A stretch of 64,000 nt of DNA, taken from the NCBI GenBank assembly GCA_037013685.1, contig CM072884.1:105761548-105825547 (forward strand). Direction: 5' to 3'. The DNA is from Acridotheres tristis (lineage: Eukaryota > Chordata > Aves > Passeriformes > Sturnidae). Below, piece after piece: positions 25,721-37,080 of this stretch. The notes beneath the pieces were generated by a model. The model searched no databases. It was not told the DNA's origin and saw only the letters and a program-made list of their open reading frames with translations. Position numbers and translations under genes: made by a program. Position 1 is the stretch's first letter. Each line of letters opens with the position of its first letter.

Positions 25721-27300
25721 CTTTGGTACATTTATCTTTGCAACTGTTCCTTTGTTCTGCTCACACAGCATGCTGCAGAGAGAATTTATTTATCTCAGTT
25801 CAAAAAGTACAGCCAACCAAACATGTTTCTATGCAAAATTTTAAAATAAAATCCATAATTAGATAAGAATCAAATTAAAGCCTGACAAAGGATGTTCTGT
25901 GGTTCTTTCCATTAGACACCACAAAGGACCAGAACAGCAGGACAGATCAGAAAAAGATAAAACATGAAGGGACTTGGGAAGAGTAACTGAACAGGGAGAG
26001 CTGATTATGAGATGAGAAAACAAATTGCAATGGAATTGAAGAACAGGGATTTAAGAAGACATAAAATGGAAAAAGAATGGAGACAGGTATTGTTCAAGAT
26101 ACAAAGCTATAAAAAAAGGTGGGGAGGAATTTTTTGAGTTCTTGCAGTTATACTTCTGGCCATCTGATTTCCTAAAAAGATAAAAAAAAAAGGTGGAGGA
26201 GGTGATTAACTTGTTAAATCTTAACCACTGTTATGCCTTACTTTGTAAGAGTAACTGTAGATGGCTAAGAATTAAGGACAAATATTTAATTTTATGCATT
26301 GCATATTGCTGCTGTGTAATTTTTCATTAGAAATTTTCACTTCTGTATTTATCTTATTGTGGATTAAGATGCAATCAATTTTCCTTTTCTTCTTTTTTCA
26401 TGTAGAGACCATTCAGTTATAAAATAATCAGGAACAGGGGCTCTATCATAGCAAAAATATCATAAAGGATTCAACATTCAGAATAACACATCTTTCTACA
26501 ATGTGTAGCAAAAGATTTTGCTCCATGTTCAAAAGAGATGCAGAAGGAATTTGTAGCAGAATTGCACTTTTTAACTCTCAGTATATAAACCCAGGCCAAA
26601 GTTTGTCAGGGTATCTTTCACAAGCCTGTCAGAGTCTCGTTTATTTTTGGAAAGACTTTGGGAAGGTTAGCATCCACCCTAAGTGGACTCCACAGCACTC
26701 TTCTTTTTGCTCTTTGTGTTCCTGCATTGTCTTTACAATAATTAAGTGGATTTCAAATAAACCTTCTTACTAAATACCTATAACCCTGTGAATGCTGCAG
26801 CAGGTTAGACTGGTTTCTGCAGTCATTGAAACGTGGACACAACCAGCATCATTCCAAAGCAGAGCTAATGTTAAACATGATCAACTCTGCTGTTACAAGA
26901 CTTGCATTGGTAGCTCTATAACCTAGGGCTGTGTTTGGTTAGCATATACAATATCTATTCTTGTGGTACAGGAAAAGAATTTCATTCTTTAGCAGTGAAG
27001 TCCTTCACTGTGCATCTAAGCATAGTGATTTTCATCCTCAGACAGATATCCAGCCTCCTGCAAGGAAACAGAATTTAACCAAGTGTGTCACTGAGTCTGG
27101 TAACACAGACTGGAAGCTCAAATATTTATGATTAACAACTTTTATTTGAATGCTTAGATGTATTAACCTACTCCAAGGTACTCCAAGAATAAAGAGATAT
27201 TCATAAATTTGTAATCCATTCCAAAGATTCTTCCTGTAATTCAAATGAAGAAATATTTTATCATTTACATTTGGAATGGTTAAGGCATATGAATCAAAAG
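25721..27300. other. non-coding DNA with purine-rich stretch
   Basis: From about 25915 to 26100 the plus strand is strongly purine biased (words such as 'gggaagag', 'gatgagaaaac', 'ggaaaaagaatgg'). The rest is AT-rich with no gene recognised. The 90-codon plus frame at 26501-26773 shows no domain. Confidence 0.6.
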
Positions 27301-27425
27301 ATCATAAAGTGGTTGGTGTTGGACAGGACCTTAAACATCATCTTGTTCCAATACCCCAATACCTCTGCCATGGGCAGGGACACCTTCCACTAGGCCAGGC
27401 TGCTCAGAGCCTGATCCAAACTGAA
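27301..27425 (-). mobile_element. CR1 LINE fragment, 3' end
   Basis: The plus strand reads the antisense CR1 3' end: 'atcataaagtggttggtg', 'ggaccttaaacatcatc', 'tgccatgggcagggacacc', 'cttccactaggccaggctgc' and 'tcagagcctgatccaa'. The order and spacing match the family. The element lies on the minus strand, is strongly 5' truncated, and is more diverged near its 3' tip. Only non-coding sequence remains. Confidence 0.88.
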
Positions 27426-29172
27426 CTATACTAACTCCCTTTAATGAGTTTACACGTTATCCCGAGTGCTGTGCTGAGGAGGTGCTTCCTTAGAATCCCA
27501 CAGCACAATCCAGTGGCATCAGAGATCCTGTTCAGCAAAGGAGGCTATGGAAGAACATTGCCACTTCCTCCTGCTTTCTTACAGTTATGCAGTGAAAATG
27601 AACTTTTAGTTCTCTGTAGGTGTATTGAAAGAATTTGTTTTGGTTTTAAGTAAACAAGCAGGATCCCCAGACATACCAGGATAAGAGTATTTGGTTACAT
27701 TTTAATAAATTAAGAGTTTGTTTCTATTTTTTAACTAGTCAAATAAGAGTAAAACTGACGGCTTGGAAAAAATGCTAATGCATGACAAAATTTGGGCTGT
27801 ATCCCGAGTGACTAAATCCTATCTAATTAATGCTAGTATAAATCCAGAGGAATTCTATGGAAATAAAATCACTTATACTTGCTTTCTTTCTTTGGCCTAA
27901 TGGACTGCAACATTCAGTCCACATTGTTTAATGTAATAGAATTTACTTTTGATATGCAAAATATTTCAACTGCCAGTACTCTCCTGCAAGAAGAAAGGAA
28001 GAATCTGAATAGCTGCCAACATGAACTCCAAATGCAGTACATTTTCATCACATAGTCTCAACAAACACTTCTTCCATTAACTTTACTCCTCACTGAGAAT
28101 AAATCTCTCTCATAGTTTCATCAGATCAGAAGAATCCATTCATTTGGAGCAAGCATAATGATATTTAATGGGAAGCTTGAACTATTTGTGTCATAGTATA
28201 CTTTTTGCAAATGTTACAAAGGAGACAGGTGAAAATATTTTGAATTTTAGAATTGATTGTGCCTCTCTGTTGAAGCATGAGCTTACTTCATGAGCAGGCC
28301 ATTTCTATATGATCCATGACATACAAAAATAACACAAGCTTAAAAGATATTATGTCAATTAAAAAAAAAAACAGGAAAAAAATCGTTATTCAAGACCATA
28401 TACATGTGACAGAACTGATACTATTGAAATTTTCCCCCATACAAAACAAGAAAAAAACCCACACTCATTCAGATATGTGCAACGATTTCACTATGCAGTT
28501 TCTAAAATTCACATGAACAGTTAAATTTAAAAGATAATGAACCAAATCCCTCAAGCTTACATATATATTCAGACTAACTTCTATGTTCTACAGCTAAGCT
28601 TGGTATTTTACCATTTTAATGATGCAATCACGTGTAATGAACTAATTTGCTACAATATCTCATTGAATTCCTTGATGATACCTCTCTGTTGTTGCCCTCT
28701 TCTTGTCCCCAAAGAATTTTTAGTACAGATTAGGAGGACAAATAAAAATACACACCCAAAATAAACTAGAAAAAGTTATTTCTTTGTCATTGTGTCCTGA
28801 CGTCACCATCATCCACTCCTTACAGAACTCCAGAGATGTATGTGGAACTTTGCATCAGCTCCCTTGCTCCAGACTAACACATTCCAATGATCAGAACAGT
28901 GTTTCCAGCTGGAAGGGCCAGTGTTAAACTGCAGTCAGTGTGAAATCTTGGTCATGAGACTCTCAGAAGCTCAAGGTTTCCAAAGGAGCTTGACAGGGAA
29001 AGTGCCTTCAGAGAACCAGAGCTGTCACAGCAGCCAGAGCAGGAGATAACAAACAGGCCAAGGATTTAAAAGTAGGAAAGAGGAAAGCATGTGAGTGAAG
29101 GCAACAGAGCTGCATGACTGCTTGGATAAACCACCTTCCATTGTACAAAAAGTCTGGTTGATTGTACTACGT
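27426..29172. other. non-coding DNA, no gene recognised
   Basis: AT-rich sequence with A-rich runs near 28360-28382 and 28449-28457. The part from about 28790 to 29172 lies where the internal region of the 29.2 kb retroviral element would be expected. I cannot see gag-like coding sequence there, so the element is either truncated just past its primer binding site or too decayed to read. Confidence 0.55.
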
Positions 29173-29210
29173 TCTGAATGTTGTGAGTTCAATCCTCACA
29201 CGGGGCACCG
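29173..29210 (-). mobile_element. retroviral primer binding site of tRNA(Met) type, unusually long match
   Basis: On the plus strand 29193-29210 reads 'tcctcacacggggcaccg', which is the 3' end of vertebrate elongator tRNA(Met) with its CCA tail, except for the last base. On the minus strand it is therefore a primer binding site placed directly after a retroviral LTR. The tRNA likeness does not stop after the usual 18 bases. It continues through the T arm and the variable loop into the 3' side of the anticodon stem, to about 29173, with three internal differences. Two of these are C-to-T or G-to-A changes at former CpG sites. The tRNA comparison is from memory. Confidence 0.75.
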
Positions 29211-29795
29211 TTTTATCACTTTATATCTTCTTTTTTCTTCTCTGCCAGAGTCGGGATTGAATGCACAAAAGACAGAATTCCGTGTTCGGACTCAGAGGTT
29301 TATTAATTCTTATCCATGTTAGAGTGACTGCTACAGCACTTCTAGCTAGCAAGCTAAAAATGGCAGAATGGCAATGTATCTCTCTTGTCAAAAGGTCTTT
29401 TAAATCTAAACTGTCCAATTAACAACTAACACCTAAATTATTTTTACTTTTGACCCAATAACCAAACACCTGTGACCTGCAGTGCAGCATTTTTTATCCA
29501 ATCACAAAAGTACCACCTAGACATATGAAGAGGAAGGTGAAGAAGTAAGAAACCTTTACCCTAAAACCTCCATCTTGTCTTTTATATATTGCCATATTCT
29601 AAAACCCCCAAATTCTAAATCTTTACACCATGTGATATTACACACTTCTATGCAAACTACACACCAGTGATTCTAGTTCTATCACTCAATTTTGGAATTC
29701 TTCTCCAAGGCCTCGGGTCAAAAGCAGTGTTCTCCTGGGGGTCAGTGCCTGACAGCACAGAAAGTTCAAAACTCCCAGTTTCCAGGGTTCCAACA
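29211..29795 (-). mobile_element. endogenous retrovirus LTR, minus strand
   Basis: About 585 bases between a tRNA(Met)-type primer binding site and a 5' terminus reading TGTTGGAACCCTGGAAACTG on the minus strand (plus-strand end at 29795). A poly(A) signal AATAAA lies on the minus strand at 29304-29299, within 'ttaataaacctctgagtcc', and a pyrimidine/purine-rich U5 follows. A TATAAAAG box candidate lies at 29588-29579, and a second candidate promoter lies near 29490-29505, with 'attgg' upstream of 'ataaaaaa'. Order U3-R-U5-PBS is correct for a 5' LTR on the minus strand. No partner LTR or internal genes are seen in the window, so this is a truncated provirus or a solo LTR retaining its PBS. Old, with no coding capacity. 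Family not named. Confidence 0.72.
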
Positions 29796-32700
29796 GTAGG
29801 TGTTAATAAAAATGCATAACTATATTCTGAGGCATCCTTGAAGGCTTTTTTTCCTCCCAAAAAATTCTGCCTTTGGTCAATAGGATTTGTTCTTGTTTCA
29901 TGCTAATGCTCTAGATAAGCTACATGTGCAAACCTAGCAATGGAGATGTTAAAATAAGACTTGACTGCTGTGCACTTCCACAACTCAGAAAAAAAAAATA
30001 GGTTCCCATTAATGAGAACTTTCCATTTATAAGGAAAAAAAATAGAAACACTAAAGAAAGGAAGCTGATTAGATTTCATGACAGACAAGGTGAAAAAATT
30101 GATAACACCATGAAGCACTTATACCCAATTAATGAAATTAACAACCCCTCATATAATACTCCTTTGTCATGTGAATTATGAGCAGTCTCTTCACATATAT
30201 TTTCCTGAAAATAAATTGGTTTTGTGAGGCTTGAAGGTCTAGAAATTTACTATAAACAATGATCACCACCACTCTGATTACTTTACTGAACATTAACTAT
30301 GAGAACTAATCTTGCAGCTAGTAAGATGCTCTAGCAAGTGCCCAAAGTAGATTCTTATGCAAAATGCATGCCTGCAGATAAGTCAAATGAGTAATTGTAG
30401 ATGGAGAGGTGACCACCCCGAAAAGCAATTTTTTTTCACAAAAAAATAGAAATTAATAAATAATCACAACTTATTTTTATCCATCTGCACCTACCGTATG
30501 AGCAGAGCATGGTTTATTTAGCTGCAAGTCTGATCTATCTTGTCATTAGAGAATCAATAACAGAGTGTATTAGTAGTAGGTGCAGTCATGCTCTGAATGG
30601 GGATACAGGTGTGGAAGAAGAAGGAAGTAGGTTTTGGTTATTGATGCCAAGGTACCAGGTGAAGACACCTGGGCACCCTGTACATGCTTTGCTGTTAGAC
30701 AAGAGTTCACTGGTTTTGGAGCCTTATTTGGCTCCCTCCTCCACAGTGCAGAAAGGATTAATGGGTACTTCTTTTATGAAATACACAAGACAAATCTAAA
30801 AATTAGGACTCTTGATTTTATTAGCAACTGCAAAAATACAGAGCTAGGGATAGTCTCCGTGTTAAAAGGATTATTTGAAAAATAGATTAAATAAAGATTA
30901 CTATATCTTGCTTATGTAAGAAGCTGGAGTTCAGTTCTTCTTCCAGTCATAAAAAAAGGAAATAGAGGAACACAGATTTAACCCTAGATGCCTTTAATAT
31001 GGCTCTCATCATTTTTATTTCCAATATTTTTCATGATGTTTGTGGTGGCTATGTGTTCATGTGCCTTCCTCTCACCACAGCATCCTCACTGCCAGGGACT
31101 CACAATTCAGTTTTCTGCAGAAATCTGCAGAAAATAATGCCTTGTGTGTAAAAGAAGAAACCACTGAAAGCTTAAAATAAAAATTCTTTTGCTCTCCAGA
31201 TATATTTTTCATATGCTGCCCAGTCATACATATTTGCATATGTGTTAAAAATAACACGTGTGTGTTAAAAAGCATATGAGTCACCATATGACATTTCTGC
31301 ATGAAAGGTACACCAGGGAAAGGCAGGTCAAGGATAAGAACTGTAATGGTGAAAACGGACTGAATGCAAAACTGAAGCATTTGTTACAAAGCTACAGCCT
31401 TGGCTCTGTGGGACTCTGTGGACATGGGAGCTGCTGGAGGACCAGCACACCAGGGGCTATTTCTGTACATAAGACCCTTTAGGAAGCAAAAATTAACCAT
31501 CTGACATTCCTCAAGATAACTATAAAGAGGAAGAAGTGATCAGAGGGTCTGGCATTTAGCCAAGCACATGAAAAACTAGGTGGGGGGGACCTTCCCCACA
31601 GGAAAGGAAAAGTTCTACTGAACTTATGTGTCTAAAAAATTAGTGAATTAAAATTCTAAATCTCACAGATAATCCATAAAAACATTCCTTTACCAGGCAG
31701 ATGCAAATTAAGCCTTGAAAAAAAAACCAGTAAGGCTAAGATCTGAGCTGAAGAAAAGAAATATATTAGCAGGCAGTCAAGAATTTTAATTCTGTCTAAA
31801 GACAAAGGTCTGAAAAAAAACTTTTTTCCAAGAAATGAATCCCCTTCCTCTCTTGCACCAATGCTGCCTGGATTAGAAGAAAATGAAGTGAAAAGAGCAT
31901 TCAGGCTCCTGCAAACCTGCACATCAACAGTGAAGGCACCAATGTGTCATCGTCTAGCTCAGCAGGGATTAATTTATCCAACTTGATGATAAAAAATCTG
32001 GAAGCTGCAGATGCTAAAACGCAGAGTTATGATGCTGTCAGCGCAGAGAAGTAAACATTCAAATCGTCGGGATGCTCAAAGGGAAGCAGCAGAGCAGTGT
32101 CCTGGTTGTGAGGTGGCTGCTCCTGGATGTTGTGATCAGGGCAGGGCAGCCAGCACCACAGCACCGCTGGATTTGTGAGACAAAAGAGCAGTGAGGCAGA
32201 GATGGGATAAGAGCTAGCAAGTGCAGACACCTGGGATATTCCCAGCACCCACGTGGGGCAGGGAAAGGCAGTCTGGGGACACTGGCTCTCGGGAAGGTGA
32301 GGCTGCTTTTCCCTTGGGAGGCCAAGAGCCGCATGTGCAAAAATGGATCATGCCCCTGCTACCAAAGCAAATCTCTGGAGAGGGGAGAAGGGAAGCAGGG
32401 TACAAACTGCTTTAAGAGAATGTGGATTTATCAGGGCCACCACCACTAAAGAGGCAATTTTGCTTCTGCAGGTTGGCTAATGTGTTTGGTGTTTTCTTAT
32501 AGCAAAGAAAAGCAAATACACACCCCAAAGAACAGACTAAGTGGAGATAGGTGGAAGAAGTAGGTGGAAGAAATTTCAAGTACTGACAATTTCAAGAAAT
32601 TTCCCTAATGCCCCCTCCAATATAAAGCTTTTCCTGCAGCTAGTGAGCAATATATTTTTAACATTTCTTCTACAAGTTTGTAAGCCAAATTCAGACAAGA

Positions 32701-34968
32701 CACAGCTGTACTGCTGTGAATTAGAATGTCGTGCTTATCCACTTGAATTAACAGTAACACCCCTCAAAAACAACTTGCATTTCACACAGCTTCAATAGCA
32801 ACAAAGCAAATAAACTATACAGCACTTAAGGAGAGCACTATTGATTGCGCCAATGTGTAAGAGAAAACATGTGCCCACTACCCAATTTCTGATTGAGAAC
32901 ATGGAGAACAAACACAATGAAGCCAAAAAAACCCAAATTACATTAGAAATAGATAGAAAATTAGAAAAATACACTTTTTTTGTGTGGCTGCATACAAAAT
33001 AAACAGGTGAAAAAAAATTATCCTGCAGAGTAATAGTAATAATACTAGTCCCTTTTGTCTGACTGTAAAGTATAGACTTTTTATCTTTGCAGAAGCACAG
33101 GAACTTACTCACTGCATTCCTCAAGGTGTGTCTGTGCTGTCACCATTACTGTCAGCTGTTCAGATGGCCAGGATGTTCAAACTCTTCATGTCTTCCTGAG
33201 ACCTCCTCTTTTAACATATGATATGGAGTTAGAACAAGTGAACAAGAGACTGTTCAAGTTGAACAGGAAACACCTTTGCATTTCATGGAGGAAAGTAGAT
33301 TAAAATCCTGGTGCTTGACAGCCTAAAAAAAAATACCAAGAAGAATTTTGAGTGTCTGAGCTCACACTGCTCGTACATTTGCATAGTATATTCACTGCAT
33401 GCTTAGAGATAACAGAAACCAAATGTGTTTTATGTCTCAAGTCAAAATGAATTATGGACTGATAAGAAATAAGCACTTTTAAAGGAGAAGAAAATACAAA
33501 ATCATGTTATTCATAGATTACAAAGGATTGTCCACAGTATGTGTAGGACAACAGAACAACGACTGTTTACATCTCAGACTTTTGCTCCAGCCTGTCCCTG
33601 CTGGTGTGGGGGGCAGTCAGTGACAGTGTGCAGCACCTGGTGGCTGCACTGGTCTGGTTTACCTCAAAGTACTACACAGCTGCTGCAGCTATGGGACCAT
33701 GAATTGCCAGATAAAAGAGAAGAACAAAACACTTTTGTTTAACAAGTGTTGTTAGATAGAACCACTAACACCAGTGTCTGATGCAAAGCAGTTTCCCACT
33801 CTCAATATTTTAAAAATCGCATTTAGAACAGAAAAAATGCCATGCAATGGGATCTCTGTCAGCCAGAACATTCCAATGAGTCTGTCTAGAAGGAATCAAG
33901 CCCAAAGAACTTTGTAAACAGCTTTCTGTTTCTGAGGTCTTTGCTCTCTGGTTTGCTTTCAGCCAATTCATTGCCTTCTGACTTGCAGAAAACTCTGTAC
34001 TCTCCCCTCTTTGTCTTTAGAAATTCCTCTCTCCAGCCCTTCAGAGATCTCAAGATCCTTTCACTCTTATCCCTAGAAGTTGTCTCTACCCAGTGAGTCC
34101 CTATCCTTCTGTAGAAGGCTTCTGAGAAAACAACACCCAGACTGTCACTGTTCATCACGAATAATTTTAGAAACGAAAGAATTCTGGCTGAGAACCAAAG
34201 GGAATTAAAGAAGTCTCCCATGAAATGTTGTCATTTTGGGTAGAAAACATTCCTGCATCAGAAATTCAGTTTAGCACCAGGAGGTTTGATGGACACATTC
34301 TGACAAATTTTCATGAGGAAGAGTGTCTTCAGAAGAGAAAATTTCTGTTTTAAGCAAGGTTACTCATTTTACTTGATATTACTAGTGCTGCTTTGGAAAA
34401 ACAGTATGTCCATCTTTAATGCTAATGCATAGAAGGAAATTTGCATTGCATGTGGATACTGTTTTCAAGTTTCACAACTACCCAAAAAGCAGAAAAGTTA
34501 AATGTGACTCAGCTAAACAAGTTACAAACTCTAAGTATGAAGACTGTAAATGAAAAAGGGAAGAGTATTGATTTAGCCAGGTACTTATCCAACAGATTTG
34601 TAGGAATTGTTCACTGCAATTGTAGAGCAGAACTTAAGGCAGCTCAGTTATTATCCCAGGATCCTGAGGCATATCAGAATTTCACCCCTATTAAATAAAG
34701 GGAAAAGTCTGAATTTTAAGGCATACATTCATTTTATTGACTCCAGAGCAGACACCTCTGACTTTATCTTGTCATTGTGAAGACAACACAGAAGTTATGA
34801 GGCCAGGAGGAAGGAAGATGATTGAGTGTCCGAGTGCTGATCCCCCCTTGCAAAATTCTCATATCCTTCATCCAGTAACTTGTTCATGCCTGTGGGCAGC
34901 CCAAGGAAGAGGCAGATAAAGCTTGACCCGTCTGAAGTCTCTGTTCTCATCTCTAGGCTGGGGACTCT
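29796..34968. other. non-coding DNA, no gene recognised
   Basis: Five kilobases with no supportable gene. The patch at about 32040-32420 is GC-richer and open in several frames on both strands without any domain. The 111-codon minus frame at 33886-34221 is basic and Lys/Arg/Ser rich but unrecognised. A stretch at 31228-31278 contains palindromic CATATG and repeated 'tgtgttaaaaa' words. A short frame with a reverse-transcriptase-like phrase is listed separately. Confidence 0.6.
33011..33199 (+). pseudogene. very weak reverse-transcriptase-like open frame
   Basis: A frame of about 62 codons, without an ATG start, runs from after a TGA (33008-33010) to a TGA at 33197. It contains IPQGVSVLSPLL (33116-33151), which echoes the 'PQG-S-V-L-G/S-P-L-L' motif of LINE reverse transcriptases but with one extra residue. 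No other RT motif, such as the catalytic Asp pair, is found around it. Chance likeness is quite possible. Confidence 0.14.
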
Positions 34969-35532
34969 TGTTCCTTTTTCTGGGTTTCCGTGGGGATAGA
35001 GTTAATTTCCTTTACATTCTCTGGTATGGTGCTATATTTTTTATTTGTGACCAAAGCAGTATTGATAACACACTGGTGTTTTGGCTGTTGCTGAGCAGCA
35101 TTTTCACAGGATCAAGGCGTTTTCTGCTTCTTAGACTGCCCTGACAGTGAGCAGGCTGGGAGTACACAAGAAACTGGGAGAGGACACAGAGGGAACAGCT
35201 GACCTCAACTGGTCGAAGGGATATGCATGACCTTTTGCCCAGAAATAAAAGATTTCAGGAAGGAGGAGTGAGAATATCTGAAGTTATGGTGTTTGTCTTC
35301 CCAAGTCACTGTTATGCACAAGAAAGTCCTACTTTCCTCCCGATTTTTCTGGCTGCCATTTGAAAGTAGTGAATTAATTCCTTATTTTGCTTTGCTTATG
35401 TGTGCAGCTTTGCTTTGCCTATTAAACTGCCTTTATCTCAACCCTCTAGTTCCTCACTTTTGCCCTTCAGAATCTCTTCTCCACTGAATGGCTATGGGGG
35501 ACTTAGCTGCCTACTGGGGTTAAACTAGAGCA
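34969..35532 (+). mobile_element. solo LTR of an avian ERVL-type endogenous retrovirus
   Basis: About 564 bases on the plus strand from TG (34969) to CA (35532). It follows a well-known bird LTR: 'ggggatagagttaatttc' near the start, 'tattgataacacactggtg', 'gttgctgagcagcatttt', 'aaggcgttttctgcttctt', 'aactgggagaggacacag', 'cagctgacctcaactggtc', 'tggtgtttgtcttcccaag' and 'cttatgtgtgcagctttgc'. It closes with 'ggacttagctgcctactgg' and 'ggggttaaac'. A poly(A) signal ATTAAA lies at 35421-35426. There is no internal retroviral region on either side, so this is a solo LTR left by recombination. The short frames inside it are not genes. I could not find a clean 5-base target duplication ('actct' versus 'ttctt'), consistent with age. 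Confidence 0.9.
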
Positions 35533-36612
35533 TTCTTCAAGCTTGTTTATCATTAGGGTCCAGAAATTTCCCAGCAATGGCAAGCAAAGAGTGTCTGATT
35601 ATTCCAGCCTTCTTACTAGTTTGCTGTCTTGGGAAGACAGGCTACTTATATTGATAATCTCCTGCTCAGGAAAATGTAAGTTCTGTTTTCTTGGGAAAAG
35701 GTTCAGTGTCTAGGCTGTAATATGAAATCTGGGTTTATGCTGCCATCATCAACTTCTCTATAGCAAAGGGAGGATACACACTTAGTTGTTGAACAAGGCA
35801 AATTTTATGAGCAAATCTCTGTACTCTTCAATAGCAGATGCAATATTACACTGCAGTGAATACCCTAAGCCACACAGGTGGAATCCCTTTGTGATCCAGG
35901 GCTTGCTAGAAAGGACTGGACATGCTGAGTTCATGTGTGTCATTTACCCATCTGCCTGAATCAGATTTAGTAGTTACAAAGGAGTTGAATACTAAAGTGC
36001 CAGTGTAGACTGTATTTTCTCTGAATATGTGTTTAAATAATATCCCAAGTTCTAGCAGTTACATATTATAATCAATTGTTATGAGTATCCAATAAAATAA
36101 CATCAGTGATTACACTAGGTACCTTTATCCCATAAAATATTTTCAATGTAACCAAAATGGAATCAATTCAATTAATAAGCACTATTTCTATCAGTAATAA
36201 GAGATAAACATGAGGGTGGGTAGAAAAGATAGAAATATAATTTCATCCACTCCTTTTCAATGGAAGGTCATGTACCTACAACTTTATGATTTTTGACTGC
36301 TGGAAATAAAGTAAAACCAAGTATCCTTACAAACATCTCAAAATTATTGTTCTCGGTTTGAACTAATGACTATTTAATTCAAATTAACTGTGTGAAAGTA
36401 AAACCAACTCTAAATAATAAAACAAAAAAGCACAATTCTAAAAGCCATAAGTAATCTAGGTACATTATGTCCCCTGTTCATTCATTAGATCAAAACTAAT
36501 GACAGTGTTCAGTCTAGGGGCAGTGAACTGTGAAACAGCCCACTGTTAGAGCTCATATACTTCATGGCAGGGTGTTTGCTTCCCATGCTGGTGTTCAGCA
36601 TTGTATGGTCAA

Positions 36613-36628
36613 ACACACACACACACAC
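36613..36628. repeat. (AC)8 microsatellite
   Basis: Eight AC units, followed by 'tacacatatata'. The only clear dinucleotide microsatellite noticed in the window; such loci vary in length between individuals. Confidence 0.9.
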
Positions 36629-37032
36629 TACACATATATAGCTACAGATACACAGGCATATCTATATCTCTCTTTTAATTTTAGAAATTAGAGCCTCTGA
36701 AGCTGCAGGGGCTCTTATGATCTGCATATGGATGTGAGAGGATGGGAATGAGTGGAGAACATCTTATGGCAATTTGAGAAATTACCAACCTGATTTTCTG
36801 TGAAGAATAATACAGTATTTATGGAGTTTCAATAATGGGTGAAAAGAGTTGTAAAAAACCACAGCCTCAGACTGTCTTATTATAAATGGCCACAGGGTGT
36901 CTAGACTTTATAAACAATCAATAGCCATGGTGATAAAGAAGTGAGTTAGTTACCTTGTTAGACCAGTTCAGTGTGCTGCACAGTGTAGCTCTGTGGCCAG
37001 TCCTTCCTTGGAAGCCATTACTGGTACAATTA

Positions 37033-37080
37033 CACAATCACAGAATCAAAAAAAAACCCCAAATCATCCAGACCACTGAA
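37033..37080 (-). mobile_element. possible CR1 3' tip
   Basis: 'acacaatcacagaatca' followed by an A run and then 'aaatcatccagacc' resembles the antisense of a CR1 3' tip, where the tail repeat is followed by the 'ttggaa...gatcatc...' block. The middle is replaced by A9 and CCCC, and the match is under 50 bases. Low certainty. Confidence 0.33.

Noticed and set aside
29173..29210. tRNA gene or tRNA pseudogene
   Set aside because: Only the 3' half of tRNA(Met) is present, there is no acceptor-stem 5' half or D arm, and it abuts an LTR at the position of a primer binding site.
33886..34221. 111-codon basic minus-strand frame
   Set aside because: No known motif, no upstream promoter or splice signals that stand out, and no partner exon nearby.
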